Below are positions 13,501 through 24,900 of a DNA stretch of 64,000 bases, in pieces (position 1 is the stretch's first letter; each line of letters opens with the position of its first letter). The stretch covers positions 1,488,001 through 1,552,000 of the forward strand of contig NW_025062475.1 in the NCBI RefSeq assembly GCF_000002995.4, given 5' to 3'. The notes below the pieces were generated by a model. It was given only the letters and a program-made list of their open reading frames with translations, had not been told where the DNA came from and ran no database searches. The position numbers were made by a program, and so were the translations under genes. Origin of the DNA: Brugia malayi. Taxonomy: Eukaryota > Nematoda > Chromadorea > Rhabditida > Onchocercidae.

Positions 13501-16500
13501 TAGCTAGTTCATATTCCTTAGAAATCTTTACATTGTTTTGATAATGAAGTTCTAAAGAGGAACAAGCCTTTTTTCATTTTTTTTTTTTCTTTTATTTTTA
13601 AGGAAGTAAGGAACAAACTTTTCTGTGTTTTTCTTCCATTTTTCTTCTGCCAAAAATTTTCCTTTTTATTTTTTAAAGACAGAGGAACAAGGTCAGAGGA
13701 CCACTATTATTTATGTATTGTTGCGCTAATAGTAGAGAATACTGTTATTTAGTATTGTTGTTGTTTATTATTATCATTATTATTATTATTATTATTACTG
13801 TTATTATTGTTATTCATTATTATTATTACTATTATCATTATTTATTATTATCACTATCAGCACAATTATCATTATTATTACCATTATTATTTGTTTATTT
13901 ATTATCGTTATTATTAATAATTATTATTATTTACTGTTCTACTAAACACTTATTTTGAACAAAAGATAAATGTCGAGAATGGATTTTATTTTGCAAAATA
14001 ATATAAATGGATTTTATTTTGCAATATAATATGATTTCTGATTTCCAAGCATTTATTGACTGTTACTCCCAACCAATCTTTTTAAATTCTATTTTAAAAC
14101 ATTCTATTTCTCTCTTTTCACTTTAATTTATTTTTCCAGCAAAACAAAATTTGAATTATATATTATTCTTATTCAGGTTTCCTATATAATTTCTTTTATG
14201 AGTTATCAGCAATTATCATATTATAAATAAATGTAACCAACAGCTTGTATAACTTCATGTTATTATCAGAATGCTTAAATCATGAAATTATCATTATATT
14301 CAGGAAGAAGTGATAATTTTAGTTTTAAATGCTACATATTTTTGTGGTTATTATTATTAATAAAATTTAATAAATTCTAGAATCAATAAAAAAAAAAAAT
14401 CTAAGTGCACTATTAATTAATTGTAATTTTTGATACGTATATTATAAATTATGGATGAGATTTTTTACCAAATTTTGTTTTGTTTAGATTTTTTTGCAAA
14501 ATATAGTTTCTGTTTTATTCATTTTTATTTAATTAGCTATGAAATTTCCTAAAAAAAAATAAAATAATCAAAAAAGAAAGTCATATGCAATATTCTGTTT
14601 AACTTTTCTTGTTAATGCACAATGTTATTAAGCATAATTTCAAAATTATTTAAAATTTAATCGGAAGCATTTCAAATTTTAGAAAGCACGAAAGCGCGGA
14701 ATGTCAGTGAAGCGCAAAAGTACACGGATTGTTACGGGCGTGAAATCGATTGGCATCAAATCGGTGGATGAATATTTCAAGCAAGCGATTGCACCATTAG
14801 CTGTATCAATTGAAATGCGTAACATACTCGAATCTTCATTGGTTTGTTTAGTTTATCTCGACAAAGCGGGGGGGGGGGGGGGGAAAGAATGATAATGAAT
14901 AAGGATACAAATGAGTGCAATTGCGCGGCTGAAATTTTGAACTTATTTCATTATTTGAAATAATTTTAAAATTTTGTTTGATTATTTGATTTGAAAAATT
15001 AAATTTTAATGAAGTTAGTAAATTGTAGGTTAAGTGGCGAAACGATTGTGGTGTTGGACCGGCTGGTACTATACGACAAGGTTTACGACTTATGTTAACG
15101 AGGACGAAAACTGCTGCAATGAATGGTTTGTTAGTATAATTTTTTTTTAAGTTTCATTTTATTTTAAAGGTATTATTTCAAAAATTAGGTAATAAACTAT
15201 GTTAAAAATATGGTAAATTTAATATTTCAATTAGTGTATTTGCTAAATTTGTGCAAAAAATTTTTGAAATGAAAAAAAAAAAACTAATTATTCAGAAAAA
15301 AAAACAATTGTTTCTCGATTACTAATTATTCAGAAAAAAAAAATAATTGTTTTGCAATTATTTATCAGCAGCATGAAAAATAAATGGAATAATAATTTAA
15401 TGATGGACGAGAATTAATTTTTTCACATTTGTTTATTTGTTTTTTCAATCAATCAAAAAGTGTATTAGTAGTGTGATTGGATAGCTCAAGTATTTTGAGC
15501 ATTTTAAAAGTAAACCTATTAATTAAGAAATTAATTTAATACAAGATTACCAATAATGCATTATAGTATCACCTCCACATTCACCGCACAGATCTGATGA
15601 TCCGACCGAATTTGTGGAGTATGCGCCAAGTTTTGCAATTTGCAGCGATGAGAAAACTGTACGTTACTCAATTCAAAATAGTTTGAAAACTTCAATTTGA
15701 AAAAATTTGGTAATTCAGATAGTAACAAGTAGTTCTTTAATTAGTTTAAACATTAATTAATTAGTAAGCTATTGTAACTTGACAAGAAATAAAATTATGT
15801 TTGACATTTATAAATGTATAAATTATGCAAAATTCAATGAAATCATCAATTACGTAATAAGTTGAACAACAATTTGAATCTAAAATTTATGATTTCAATC
15901 GGACTAAAATTTATTTAATGCTTAATTTAGGTTTTCACTAGCAAAAATTCATAGTTGATTTAATCGTATTTAAATAACTTTTTAAGCAAATATGTTTTAA
16001 ATGAACATAAATTTGAAAGTTTTCAAGTTTTTACAAAAAATATGGAATTTAAAATTTTGAATTGAATTAAACGAGCACATATTTAACGGAAGTTGTCTTT
16101 GTAAGTGATAAAAATAAACTTTGGATAAATACACCAGCAATTTTTACTTCCTTCATCTAGAGAAAAAATTATGTTAGAAATTCGCTACAATCATTTATGA
16201 CTAGATAAATTATAATAATCAGTTCTCTTCTAAATATTTAAAAGTAAAGAAATAAAATGTTCTGGGATGAAACTGCATACAAATCTACAACAAGTTGACA
16301 CAGTATGATATGACGTTTCAAATATTTTATTTTTACTGATGTTTGTTTTATTTTTACTGTTTTAAAGTGACTTATCTGTATTTTTTTTTTTTTGCAAATA
16401 TGCAATTTGTTTCTAATAAAACAACAGCATTTAAAAATTCAGCCGTACATACGATAATCAGCATTACAGTATCCCATAATTAATATTACAGTATCCAACA

Positions 16501-17865
16501 ATTAATATTACAGTATCCGATAATCGTAACACGAGGTATATTTCCTGCAGAGCTGCAGAAAACATTCGATTCAATGTCTGAACTTTTGGATATTTGTGCA
16601 AAAATACTAGTTAATACTGATCCATTGTTGACAAAGGTTTGTTTAAGAATTAAAAAAGCATAGAGAAATTTATAAATTGAAATCATTATTATTATATGTA
16701 CCTTTTTAACTTATTAATCATATTGGAAAGTACTGTAATGATATAAATTTTATTCATTTGCTTGAAATAAGAATGAATAATAAATTTTAGTTATTAAATA
16801 GTAAAATATTTTTTTAGTTAGAAACGGCAACGAAACGTATCACCGAATGTAACACTGAATTATCACAACTATGCGTAAATGCCGGATTACACGGCGCAAA
16901 AGCTAATCGAGCAGTGGAAAATTTTGCATGGAATGTTCGACTTTTAAAAACACATCTAACATTGATGAATAAAACACAAACTGAAGCTAATAATATTGTC
17001 AAACAAGTTTGTTACTTCGTTTTTCCAATTTTTTTTTTTTTATTTTTAAATTTTTAAAATTTTGTTTATCTTATATGGTCATTTGATTGATTGATTGATT
17101 TATTTTTTTAAATAATTTATGAATGGAGTAAAACTAGAAGTTTTATTATATGAAAGAGTTATTCCATTCTGCATGGCTACTTTTTTAGCTTTAACTATCT
17201 TATATAAAATATATTTCTTCAATGTCTATTAGTTATCACTTAGCCAGAAATATGCGAACCTAAAAAAAGTATAATGATAATTTAGTCAGATAAGGGTTGT
17301 AAAGGTAAAGATAGAAGTTGACCTTAAAATGATTAAAGAAGAGTAAAAATGGAGCAAATATATAAATGATGAATATCAGGAAACGAAATGCAAAAAAAGA
17401 TAAAAGACGAAAAAATTTTATTTCAAATCTGTGTTTACAATTTATTTTCAATTATTACTTTTTTTTTTTAATCGTTTTACAATTTAATCGGTACTATTTG
17501 AGTATAAATGCAAATGAGATAATATTTTATCAGATAATATTTTTCAGATAGTATTATATTTATCAGATAATATTTGGACTCTTTGAATTGGTGTAATTAA
17601 TAGCACGGTGTTAAATTGTACATCAGATTGAATTTGAATTTAATCGAATTAATTTAGATCGGTGCGAAAGCAAAACTTAAACTATACTGCATTCAAATAT
17701 GTGGTGTAAACAAAATTAAATTAATAAACTGAATTTAAAACTTTAAAAACTCAAAATAATATTATATTTTAGGTATTTGATGTTGGCTGTACACTGGGAA
17801 TACTATCCGAAAAATCCACCACTGAAATATGTAAAAATCGTTTTTCACATTCTCCTACCTGTTAA
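1523..17865 (+). CDS. pll-1: Inactive phospholipase C-like protein (PLC-L/PRIP, pll-1 type)
   Basis: The gene encodes a phospholipase C-related scaffold that is expected to bind inositol phosphates and partners but not to cleave PIP2. My 26-exon model is 1523-1635, 2417-2529, 2970-3119, 3813-3898, 4525-4648, 5468-5522, 5693-5822, 5926-6000, 6275-6379, 6783-6876, 7058-7261, 7671-7800, 8145-8319, 8626-8830, 9082-9208, 9590-9689, 9862-9966, 10301-10454, 10683-10829, 11495-11592, 14683-14841, 15029-15125, 15567-15658, 16514-16636, 16818-17006 and 17773-17865. All phases agree and give about 1080 aa, close to the roughly 1095 aa of human PLCL1. Domain order is PH (about 75-195), EF-hands (215-350), PLC-X (370-518), PLC-Y (575-697), C2 (698-830) and a helical tail. 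Both catalytic histidines are replaced (Phe386 and Arg436), while the metal-ligand acids Glu416, Asp418 and Glu468 remain. Exon 16 uses a GC donor. The start Met is the first in an open exon and is not proven. The last codons are read through the donor at 17831. Confidence 0.92.
1691..1776. repeat. 34-bp tandem repeat in PLC-L intron 1
   Basis: About two and a half copies of a 34-bp unit built on TTTCTATTACAATTATTCAA start at 1691, 1725 and 1759. It lies wholly inside the first intron and has no coding potential. Confidence 0.85.
3960..4110. repeat. ATT/ATC trinucleotide microsatellite
   Basis: An imperfect ATT/ATC/ACT triplet run lies inside the PLC-L intron after exon 4. It makes an artificial Ile/Val/Met-rich reading frame on the minus strand that should not be taken as a gene. 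Confidence 0.85.
8834..8909 (+). other. Three consecutive short perfect hairpins in a PLC-L intron
   Basis: Directly after the exon 14 donor there are three perfect inverted repeats in a row. They are AGCTTA/TAAGCT (8834-8839 and 8843-8848, 3-nt loop), ATACTGT/ACAGTAT (8853-8859 and 8864-8870, 4-nt loop) and TAGCTCA/TGAGCTA (8891-8897 and 8903-8909, 5-nt loop). The segment is less AT-rich than the surrounding intron. Function is unknown. Confidence 0.6.
11593..14682 (+). other. Long PLC-L intron (3.1 kb)
   Basis: This is by far the largest intron of the PLC-L gene and separates the C2 domain from the C-terminal region. It contains a TTA/ATT microsatellite (about 13756-13930). There is also one possible alternative terminal exon at 12299-12379, with an acceptor TTTTATAG, correct phase and 26 codons before TAA. 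No other coding signal was seen. Confidence 0.6.
13756..13930. repeat. TTA/ATT trinucleotide microsatellite
   Basis: An imperfect TTA/TCA triplet run in the long PLC-L intron. It produces a low-complexity Ile/Leu/Tyr reading frame (13713-13958) that is not a gene. Confidence 0.85.
14868..14883 (+). repeat. Uninterrupted 16-base G run
   Basis: Sixteen consecutive G lie 27 bases after the donor of the exon 14683-14841 on the sense strand of PLC-L. G runs of this length are rare in such AT-rich DNA and could fold as a G-quadruplex or be an assembly-length artefact. Confidence 0.85.
15281..15350. repeat. Short imperfect tandem duplication in PLC-L intron
   Basis: The segment ACTAATTATTCAG plus an A run plus CAATTGTTT occurs twice in close succession (first about 15281-15312, then about 15321-15354). 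It is intronic. Confidence 0.7.
16448..16513 (+). repeat. 22-bp tandem repeat creating three splice acceptors
   Basis: A 22-bp unit ending in TTACAG is repeated just before exon 16514-16636 of PLC-L, giving possible acceptors after 16469, 16491 and 16513. Only the last one keeps the frame. The first runs into TAA after about a dozen codons, and the second into a TGA. Confidence 0.8.
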
Positions 17866-18815
17866 TTACATTTTATGTTTTTCCTATTAACGAGAATATT
17901 TTTCCTTAATTGAAAAATTTTATTTGCTAACATTTAAAGCTAAGTTGCAATATTTTGATGTGATTATTAATTATTGAGAAAGGTATTGTTTATTGTTTAT
18001 ATTTTATTAAAAATAAAACTATTAATAACATATTAGTAAGTAATATAACTTTTAATTCTTTCTTTTAGTAAAAAAAAAAAAAAAAGCGAAGATAAAATAG
18101 GTAATAGCAATTCATACATTGAATTTGCCAAGAAAATGAATTCATGCAACTTTCAAAATTTTAATTTTTTCACATAAATTAATTTCTCATTCATTTATGA
18201 TATTATACCAAATCAAATTATGTTAACCTGATATTTTCTTAAACATTTGAATTTTTTAAATGATTAAATATTAGTAAATATTTATTTTTAAATTTAATGC
18301 AATTAAATATTAAGTCTTTTTCTTCATGTTATTATCTTATTTTCATTTTAATTATTAATTGTTTACTCTCTCTCTCTCTCTTTCTCATTTTCGTTCTTCC
18401 TTGTCCATTATTCGTTCCTTGTAGAAATAAAAATTAGTGATTATTATGTTTTCAAAATTTCCATTGTTGTGCAAAAGAAGTCATTAGCTGATAATTTTGA
18501 ATGCTTATCTGAAGTAATTACTATGCATATGTGGAAATAACCAAGAATTTAATAAAAAATTGATCGATGTTGACTTGATGAAAAATTGTTTGACTTCACA
18601 GTAATAATAATAAAATAAACTTTAAAAAAAAAAAAAACTTAATTATTAAAGTTTTTAACAATGTTTCAGTAGCGAAATTAATAAAATTTTTAATTGCTCA
18701 TGGCTCCAATTTATTTTCACAATTAAAATTAATTTTTAATAAAAATTTAAATTTTGAATTTTTTGAAAATCTTACAATTTGTAAGATTTTTTTTGTAATT
18801 TAAACTAGAAACTAA

Positions 18816-19943
18816 AAACCATTGCGACAAGTACGAACACAAACGCTTAATTTCCTTATGGTAAGCCTTTTGTATTTTAATTGTACAAATTTTAAGCACA
18901 AACTCATCAAATTTTTATAGCGAGCCTTTCTAATACCGGAAATGCAGAACCGGAAATGCAAGTGATGAAAGGTAAACAATGGGAAGAATGTTTTGGTGAG
19001 ATACTTTTCCCTCTGCTACAAAAGTTGCTCGAAAATTTATCACCAATGGATCCGATTGGAATGGAGGAGACAAGAGTACGAGTTATGCAACTTATCTCAA
19101 AAATTCTGCTCAATCATTTAACGTTGGTTTAAATTTTTACCTTAAAATCTGATTAAAATTTATCGTATCTTTTTGGATTTGAAAGCTAACATCAGCAAAA
19201 TATTCTTGGATAAGATGGATCAGAATCTTTTTCACCAATCTGATTTAAAGTTAGGGCAATGTTAGTGTTGTAGTTAACCAAAACTAAGTTCATTTTCACT
19301 ACCGTAAAAAGGCTATTAAATGTTTTTATGTCGCCAAATTAAGGTTAAAAATTTTTTTTTTTTAGGCCTTTGAGTTTGTTGCCATCATTCCGATCGTTAT
19401 GGTTACGTTTGCTAGATTATATGAATCAGTATCTTCATGCGGATCGTAGTGAACTTTTATCAGAATCAATCCCGGAATCGTTAAAGAATATGATTCTCGT
19501 CATGGACAATACTGATTATCGTTACGATCCTTCCGGAGTGACTAAAGTGAATGATGAGACGCAGTTTGCTACGTCATCAATGGAACTATATCGAGTTTGT
19601 GCTTTTCTTATCAGTTATACTTTTATTTGCATTGTTTATGTGAAATTAGTTGTAAGCAAATTTATTTATGTAAGCATATTCATAAGTAAGTTTATGTAAA
19701 ATTAACTTTATTTTGACAATTTCATTTTTACCACTAAAATATTTATCTGTTCAGGTAGCGCCACCTCATTTATTGTATGCTCAACAACAATTACAACAGC
19801 CTCCAATTATGGACTCACAGTCATCACAAGTCTCGTATCAGTTAACTTCGAATCCAGTGCCAATGATGATGTCAATTGGTGAACCTTTGTTTCCATCACC
19901 AAACAGTGCATTTTCACCTCCAGTATCTTATGCTGAGGTATAA
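18816..19943 (+). pseudogene. gbf-1: Broken C-terminal fragment of GBF1 (Arf guanine-nucleotide exchange factor)
   Basis: Intact GBF1 is an approximately 1,800-residue Sec7-domain GEF that activates Arf1 at the cis-Golgi. Only the last part is here: residual exon 18816-18860 (reads LRQVRTQTLNFLM), 18921-19122, 19366-19594 and 19755-19943. The tail shows the family signature (ECFGEILFPLLQKLLENLSP, ESLKNM) and ends at Glu-Val like other GBF1 proteins. The DCB, HUS, Sec7 and most HDS regions are absent: PLC-L lies directly upstream. Two lesions are visible. There is an in-frame TAA at 18813-18815 just before the first homologous codons. There is also a 14-bp-period tandem duplication (12-mer ACCGGAAATGCA at 18935-18946 and 18949-18960) that moves the downstream frame. 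Splicing from PLC-L position 17830 into 18921 would however be in phase with the tail. Confidence 0.83.
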
Positions 19944-21924
19944 AGTTTTAGTCTTATTACTCATATTATTTATACTTTTTTTTTTTTTAATAATAATTCT
20001 AAGAAATGAGCGAGAATCAATGATGATAATCATAAATATTGCTGTATAAAAGTGATAATTGTTACTTTTATCATATTTTTTTTATCTTTTTGAGTAGTGA
20101 AACTTTCAGTCAGCACTGAAGGAAGAACAAAATATGGTGGTGACATCCAAAATGGCATAGAATGAATTAGCAGGTCCATCGAGAGTGAGAAACAAGCAAA
20201 ATGGATTACTAGTGGATTTCTTTTTAATTTACATACAGACATTTTGTAGGGGCTCTCTCATTGGGATTATGCATTCCATAGTGGAAGCTTATTGTTATTT
20301 GTGCTTAATTTTAGTTTCATTATTATCATTGCTTAGATTGGTATTTTTGTTCTGTGATTAGCTTACCTTTGTCTTTTTAGTGAAGTGTAAATAAGTTAGA
20401 ATTAAATATGTGATATTTGCATTGCTAAGGTTTCCTAAAAATTTGTTAGCTTGCTCTCATTTTCTAAACATGAAGAACTGGTTCCTTAAATTGCTGTATG
20501 ATTCGATAATATTGTCGTCTTTTTAATACTCGTACTCTTTCAGATTATTTGTTATATTTTACACACTGGCATAATTTATCGATAGTTTTCCGAGGATAGT
20601 AAATTAGATTAGACGTTTTTGTAAAAGTAAATTTTAGATGATAAATGTTTCACATTCGAGAAAGAGGGAGGTATATGTTCATTTATAATTATGATAAAGG
20701 ATTAATATTTACAATTTAAATCATACGGCACAAAAATTTTCTGCAAAATATCTTCAAGTTGTTTTTTTTTTTTTTAAATTTTAATTCCAAAACTGTATAA
20801 CATAGCAAACAATGTTAACAAATCACTTGTTTGATTTCTTTTTTCTCCTTTTCTTTTTTAAAACAAAAGAAAAAGAAAATTTGCTCATTTTTTGAATGGC
20901 AATATATGGGAAGAACAAAGTATTGAAGTGTTGAAACTTTAAATTTAAAATATTTAGTATATTCAAAAAAATTATATATCAGAAAATTTATGAATTGTTT
21001 TATTATTTTCATAATTTCCACTTCGGCGCACAATTCAACTGATAAAACTTTGTGAAATTATAATTTTAAGACATTTTCAAAATTTTTTCAAAATTTTCAT
21101 TTTCAAAATTCGAATTGTAATATGCAAAATGATGTTTTATTTTATTTTTGGAACATAAGATGCTGTTCGATGCTAATTTTTGAAATTTAAACTTTCAAAT
21201 GCTAAACATTTAATGTTTTTAATTGCATTTTTTTTTTCTAATTATTCTTAATAACTTGAATTTTATTCATATAACATAGTATTTAATATCATTTTTCACA
21301 TTAATATTCAAAATCAATCTAATCAATTGAATTTTATCAATAATTTGAAACTATTGCACACTTAATTATCTGTTGTACTTTTCACAAATTTTACTAATTA
21401 ATAAATTCAACGTAATTACAGTATGGCATTGCTCAAACAGAAAATCTACAAATTCTTTATTTCATTTCAAAATTTGCTCTGAATGCATGAAAAAATAATT
21501 TCTGCATTCTACAGCAAATAATTTTTCTTCCACAAAATACATTAAAATTAAAAATTGCTGCTACTATTATGTTAAGCAATATTTCATATCAGAAATGATA
21601 AGCAGTGATAAGAACGTTATGAGACCATCGAGATGAATTGAACGTAAATAAAATTTAATCATTTCAATATACACTCTGATAAAAGCTAAAAAATCTGTTT
21701 TTTAATTTCAAAACCAGAAAATGTACTGTAATTTATGCTACAAACGATAAACTTCAATGCAAATAAACAAAAACAAAATAAAGAATTAATTCGATATAAA
21801 TTCAAATGCTTCAAATAATTCTGCATGTTTTTTAAATTTCTCAAACTTTTTCTTTTTTAAATCAATCTAATCGGCATTCACTGAATGAAAATCGAAATAG
21901 CAACTAGCGTTAACGAAGGAAAAA
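19944..21924. other. Gene-free stretch after the GBF1 fragment
   Basis: About 2 kb without a recognisable exon on either strand. It probably holds the old 3' UTR of the GBF1 copy and the 3' flank of the minus-strand gene that ends at 21925. Only short homopolymers are seen. Confidence 0.6.
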
Positions 21925-24900
21925 TTATAAAAAAAAACGCTCAACATTTTGATTTTGAAAATTTTCCGGTATTTTTATCAAAATTGAAGGTGATTTAATC
22001 GAGGCATCGTGAATAATCGTTTTTACTGTTGACAAAAAACCATTATTATTGTTATTATTATTATTGTTATTATCATTATTGTTATTGCAATAGACAATTT
22101 CATATTCGGTCGGTGACATCTGAAAATTTTAACAAGCAGAATTTTTTTTAAATGAAGTTTAATTTGTATTCAAAATTGAGGCATAAATACTTGGTTGAAA
22201 TTTTCTGAGAATAAATAAACATCGAAATTATAAAATTATCAAATTTTTGCACAGCTAGTTTTTTCCTAAAAAAAAAAAATTGTTCATTTCAAAGTAATAA
22301 AAGATAGTTGTATTCATTTTTGACTTCTCTTTCGTGTTCATCTAATATTTCTGGTAATGATGGATATAAATTTATAAACGGATGCATACTACTCAAACAT
22401 TAAAAAAAAAAAAAAAAAACATTTTGATGGAAATATAATATTTAACTTATATAAAATCTAAATTAAACTATCTTGCAAAGTTCTCATACTTTTACTATAA
22501 TTTAAAAAAAAAAATTTAAACTTAGCCATTTGCTATTTACAAGAAATTTCTCGATCTGAAAACGTTTTCATTGTCTTTTTTAAATTCACATTTCAAAGAT
22601 ACTTTTACTTACCACTTCGGTAAGATGAGAATTTCGCATTGTGTCCACCGAATGATGTTGCACACATACTTCTTGCAGTACCATTTCAAAACTTCGTCTT
22701 GGTCGATGCATTATAAACACTACAAAAAAAAAAACTTACAAACAAATTAATAGAAGGATTAAAGATGGAAATAAAACAAAGTTGTTGAAAAAACCTTTTA
22801 TAATTGTTATATGAAATTTTATTAAAAAAAAATGTTTCGGATGCTAATTTATATCATCAATTTAAATTGAATATTGAACAAAAACTTCAGTTATTCATTG
22901 GATTTATTTTGAATTCTCTTTCCTTTCTTTTTTTTTTTTTAATAAAATTTCAAAAATTTTTTCCAATAATATAATCTAAATTTATGACAATGAATATTTA
23001 CAGCACGATTGGATAGATTTCGAATATTTCAGTTAAAATTTTAATCTAAAACTCTTTGAAAATTGCTGATTGTACGTTTTAGGAAATATCTACAAATACT
23101 GTTGTATAAGTGGCATGAAATGTAATAATAGGAGTTTATTTTTGAGAAATTATCCTATGGTTATAATCTAAAATTTTTAAATTTTTGAAATGAGAGAGAA
23201 AATATGGAACAAATTTTAAATGTAAGCATTTTTTTTTTTTTTTTCAATGATAGCAATTTTGAATTAATAAATAATACTTGTAAATTTGTACAAATTTATT
23301 TATTCAGGAGTTCATAGGCAAGTAAACGATTCAAAATTAATTCATAAATAATGTTTAAATAATCGAGAAAAAAATGTTTCGGATGCTGACATCAATTTAA
23401 ATTGAATATTGAATTTATCATCAATTTAAATTGAATATTCAATTTCAGTTATTCACTGGATTTATTTTTAAATTCTCTTTTCTTTCGCTAAAATACATTA
23501 ATTTCTGTGAAATTATTCTTTTGATGTTTTAATTTTAATTTTTTTTTATCGAATCGAGAATGCTTGCCTTTTTTTTTTCTTCTAAAAATTGGCCTATTAA
23601 TTTTTCTCTTTTTTTTCCCCTCATATTATTTGATCTCTCTCTCTCTCTCTCTCTTTTATATGGTGGCTCAGTTTGTAAGAACATTGAAATGATCAAAACA
23701 GACGATGACTACTCTGAAATCAATTAAAAAACGTGTACTTATTTCCTGTTATCTATGTTATTATTAACAAATAATATTTCATTTTCGTTAATTTCAATTA
23801 TCATTAACCAAAAAAAAAAAAAATTGTTTTAAATTCTAGACAGAACAATAAATTTTCAATTTTTTGATTTTTTATGCAGTTATTCTAAAGTGAAATATAC
23901 CTTCAAATATCTGTTATCCAAGTAAATTTTAAATGTTTACATCCATTTTCATTTCATTAATGAAAATTATTGAAAAAATTATTAGTAAATTTAGCAAATA
24001 TTTCAATGTTACTCATCGAATTCTTTGCTAACTTATCAATTTCAATCATATTTTCATAGCTTTATCATAATTATGTGATTATCATTGAACATTAGCAGAA
24101 AGCTAAGTGTTTCCGTCATTAGTTGCAATTGCAATGACGGAGATACGTTTACATACGTTTACATCACGTATTCAATTAGCTTCATTGTTACCTGCCCATA
24201 TTTACGGTTACATTAATATTAGATTTAGCAATTTGCTCTAATGCTTTTATCATTTTTTGCAATGACACAAACACATTTTCCTTAGTGTCTTTGCGTAACA
24301 ATTTTATAATTACTTATCATAATTTAATTTAATTTAAGGTTGCAATACTTCGAAGACATTTACGAACCAATAAAAATAATCATGACAAGGTTCCTTGAGT
24401 AAATATGTACTATATTAGGTACCATATTAGGCAAAATGATATCTTTTCTATTAAACTTTTTTTTTTTTTAAATACTTTTTTTATTAAACAAATAGAAATT
24501 TATTTATTCTATTATTTTTAATAAATGCTGTATTAATTTGAAAAAAACTTATATTAGAACGATAGCAGTAGCACTAAATAAAGCGGTGTTTTAGAAGAAG
24601 ATTACAATAACAATTTCAGTTTAGAATTTTTGAAAAATTCCCAAAATTTCAAATTTTAATCTGTAATAAAAAAAAAAAAAACATAGTGATAATATGGAAC
24701 TGAAAATTAATAGAACTATAAACTTATACTTAATAAGAAAAATCGGATTAAAGGGTAAAAAGAATAAAATTGTAACAAAAAATCGTTATAGTTTTTTTTC
24801 GCTCAATGCATTATAAGTCACGAAAAGGCTACTTCCGGTTGAGAATTATTTGAAATAACAAATCGAATTTGTGATGTCATAGTAAAAAGTGATATCGTTT

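Noticed and set aside
18801..18860. Use of the acceptor ACTAG at 18801-18807 to begin a functional GBF1 exon
   Set aside because: In the GBF1 frame the exon would contain TAA at 18813-18815, so it is only a relic.
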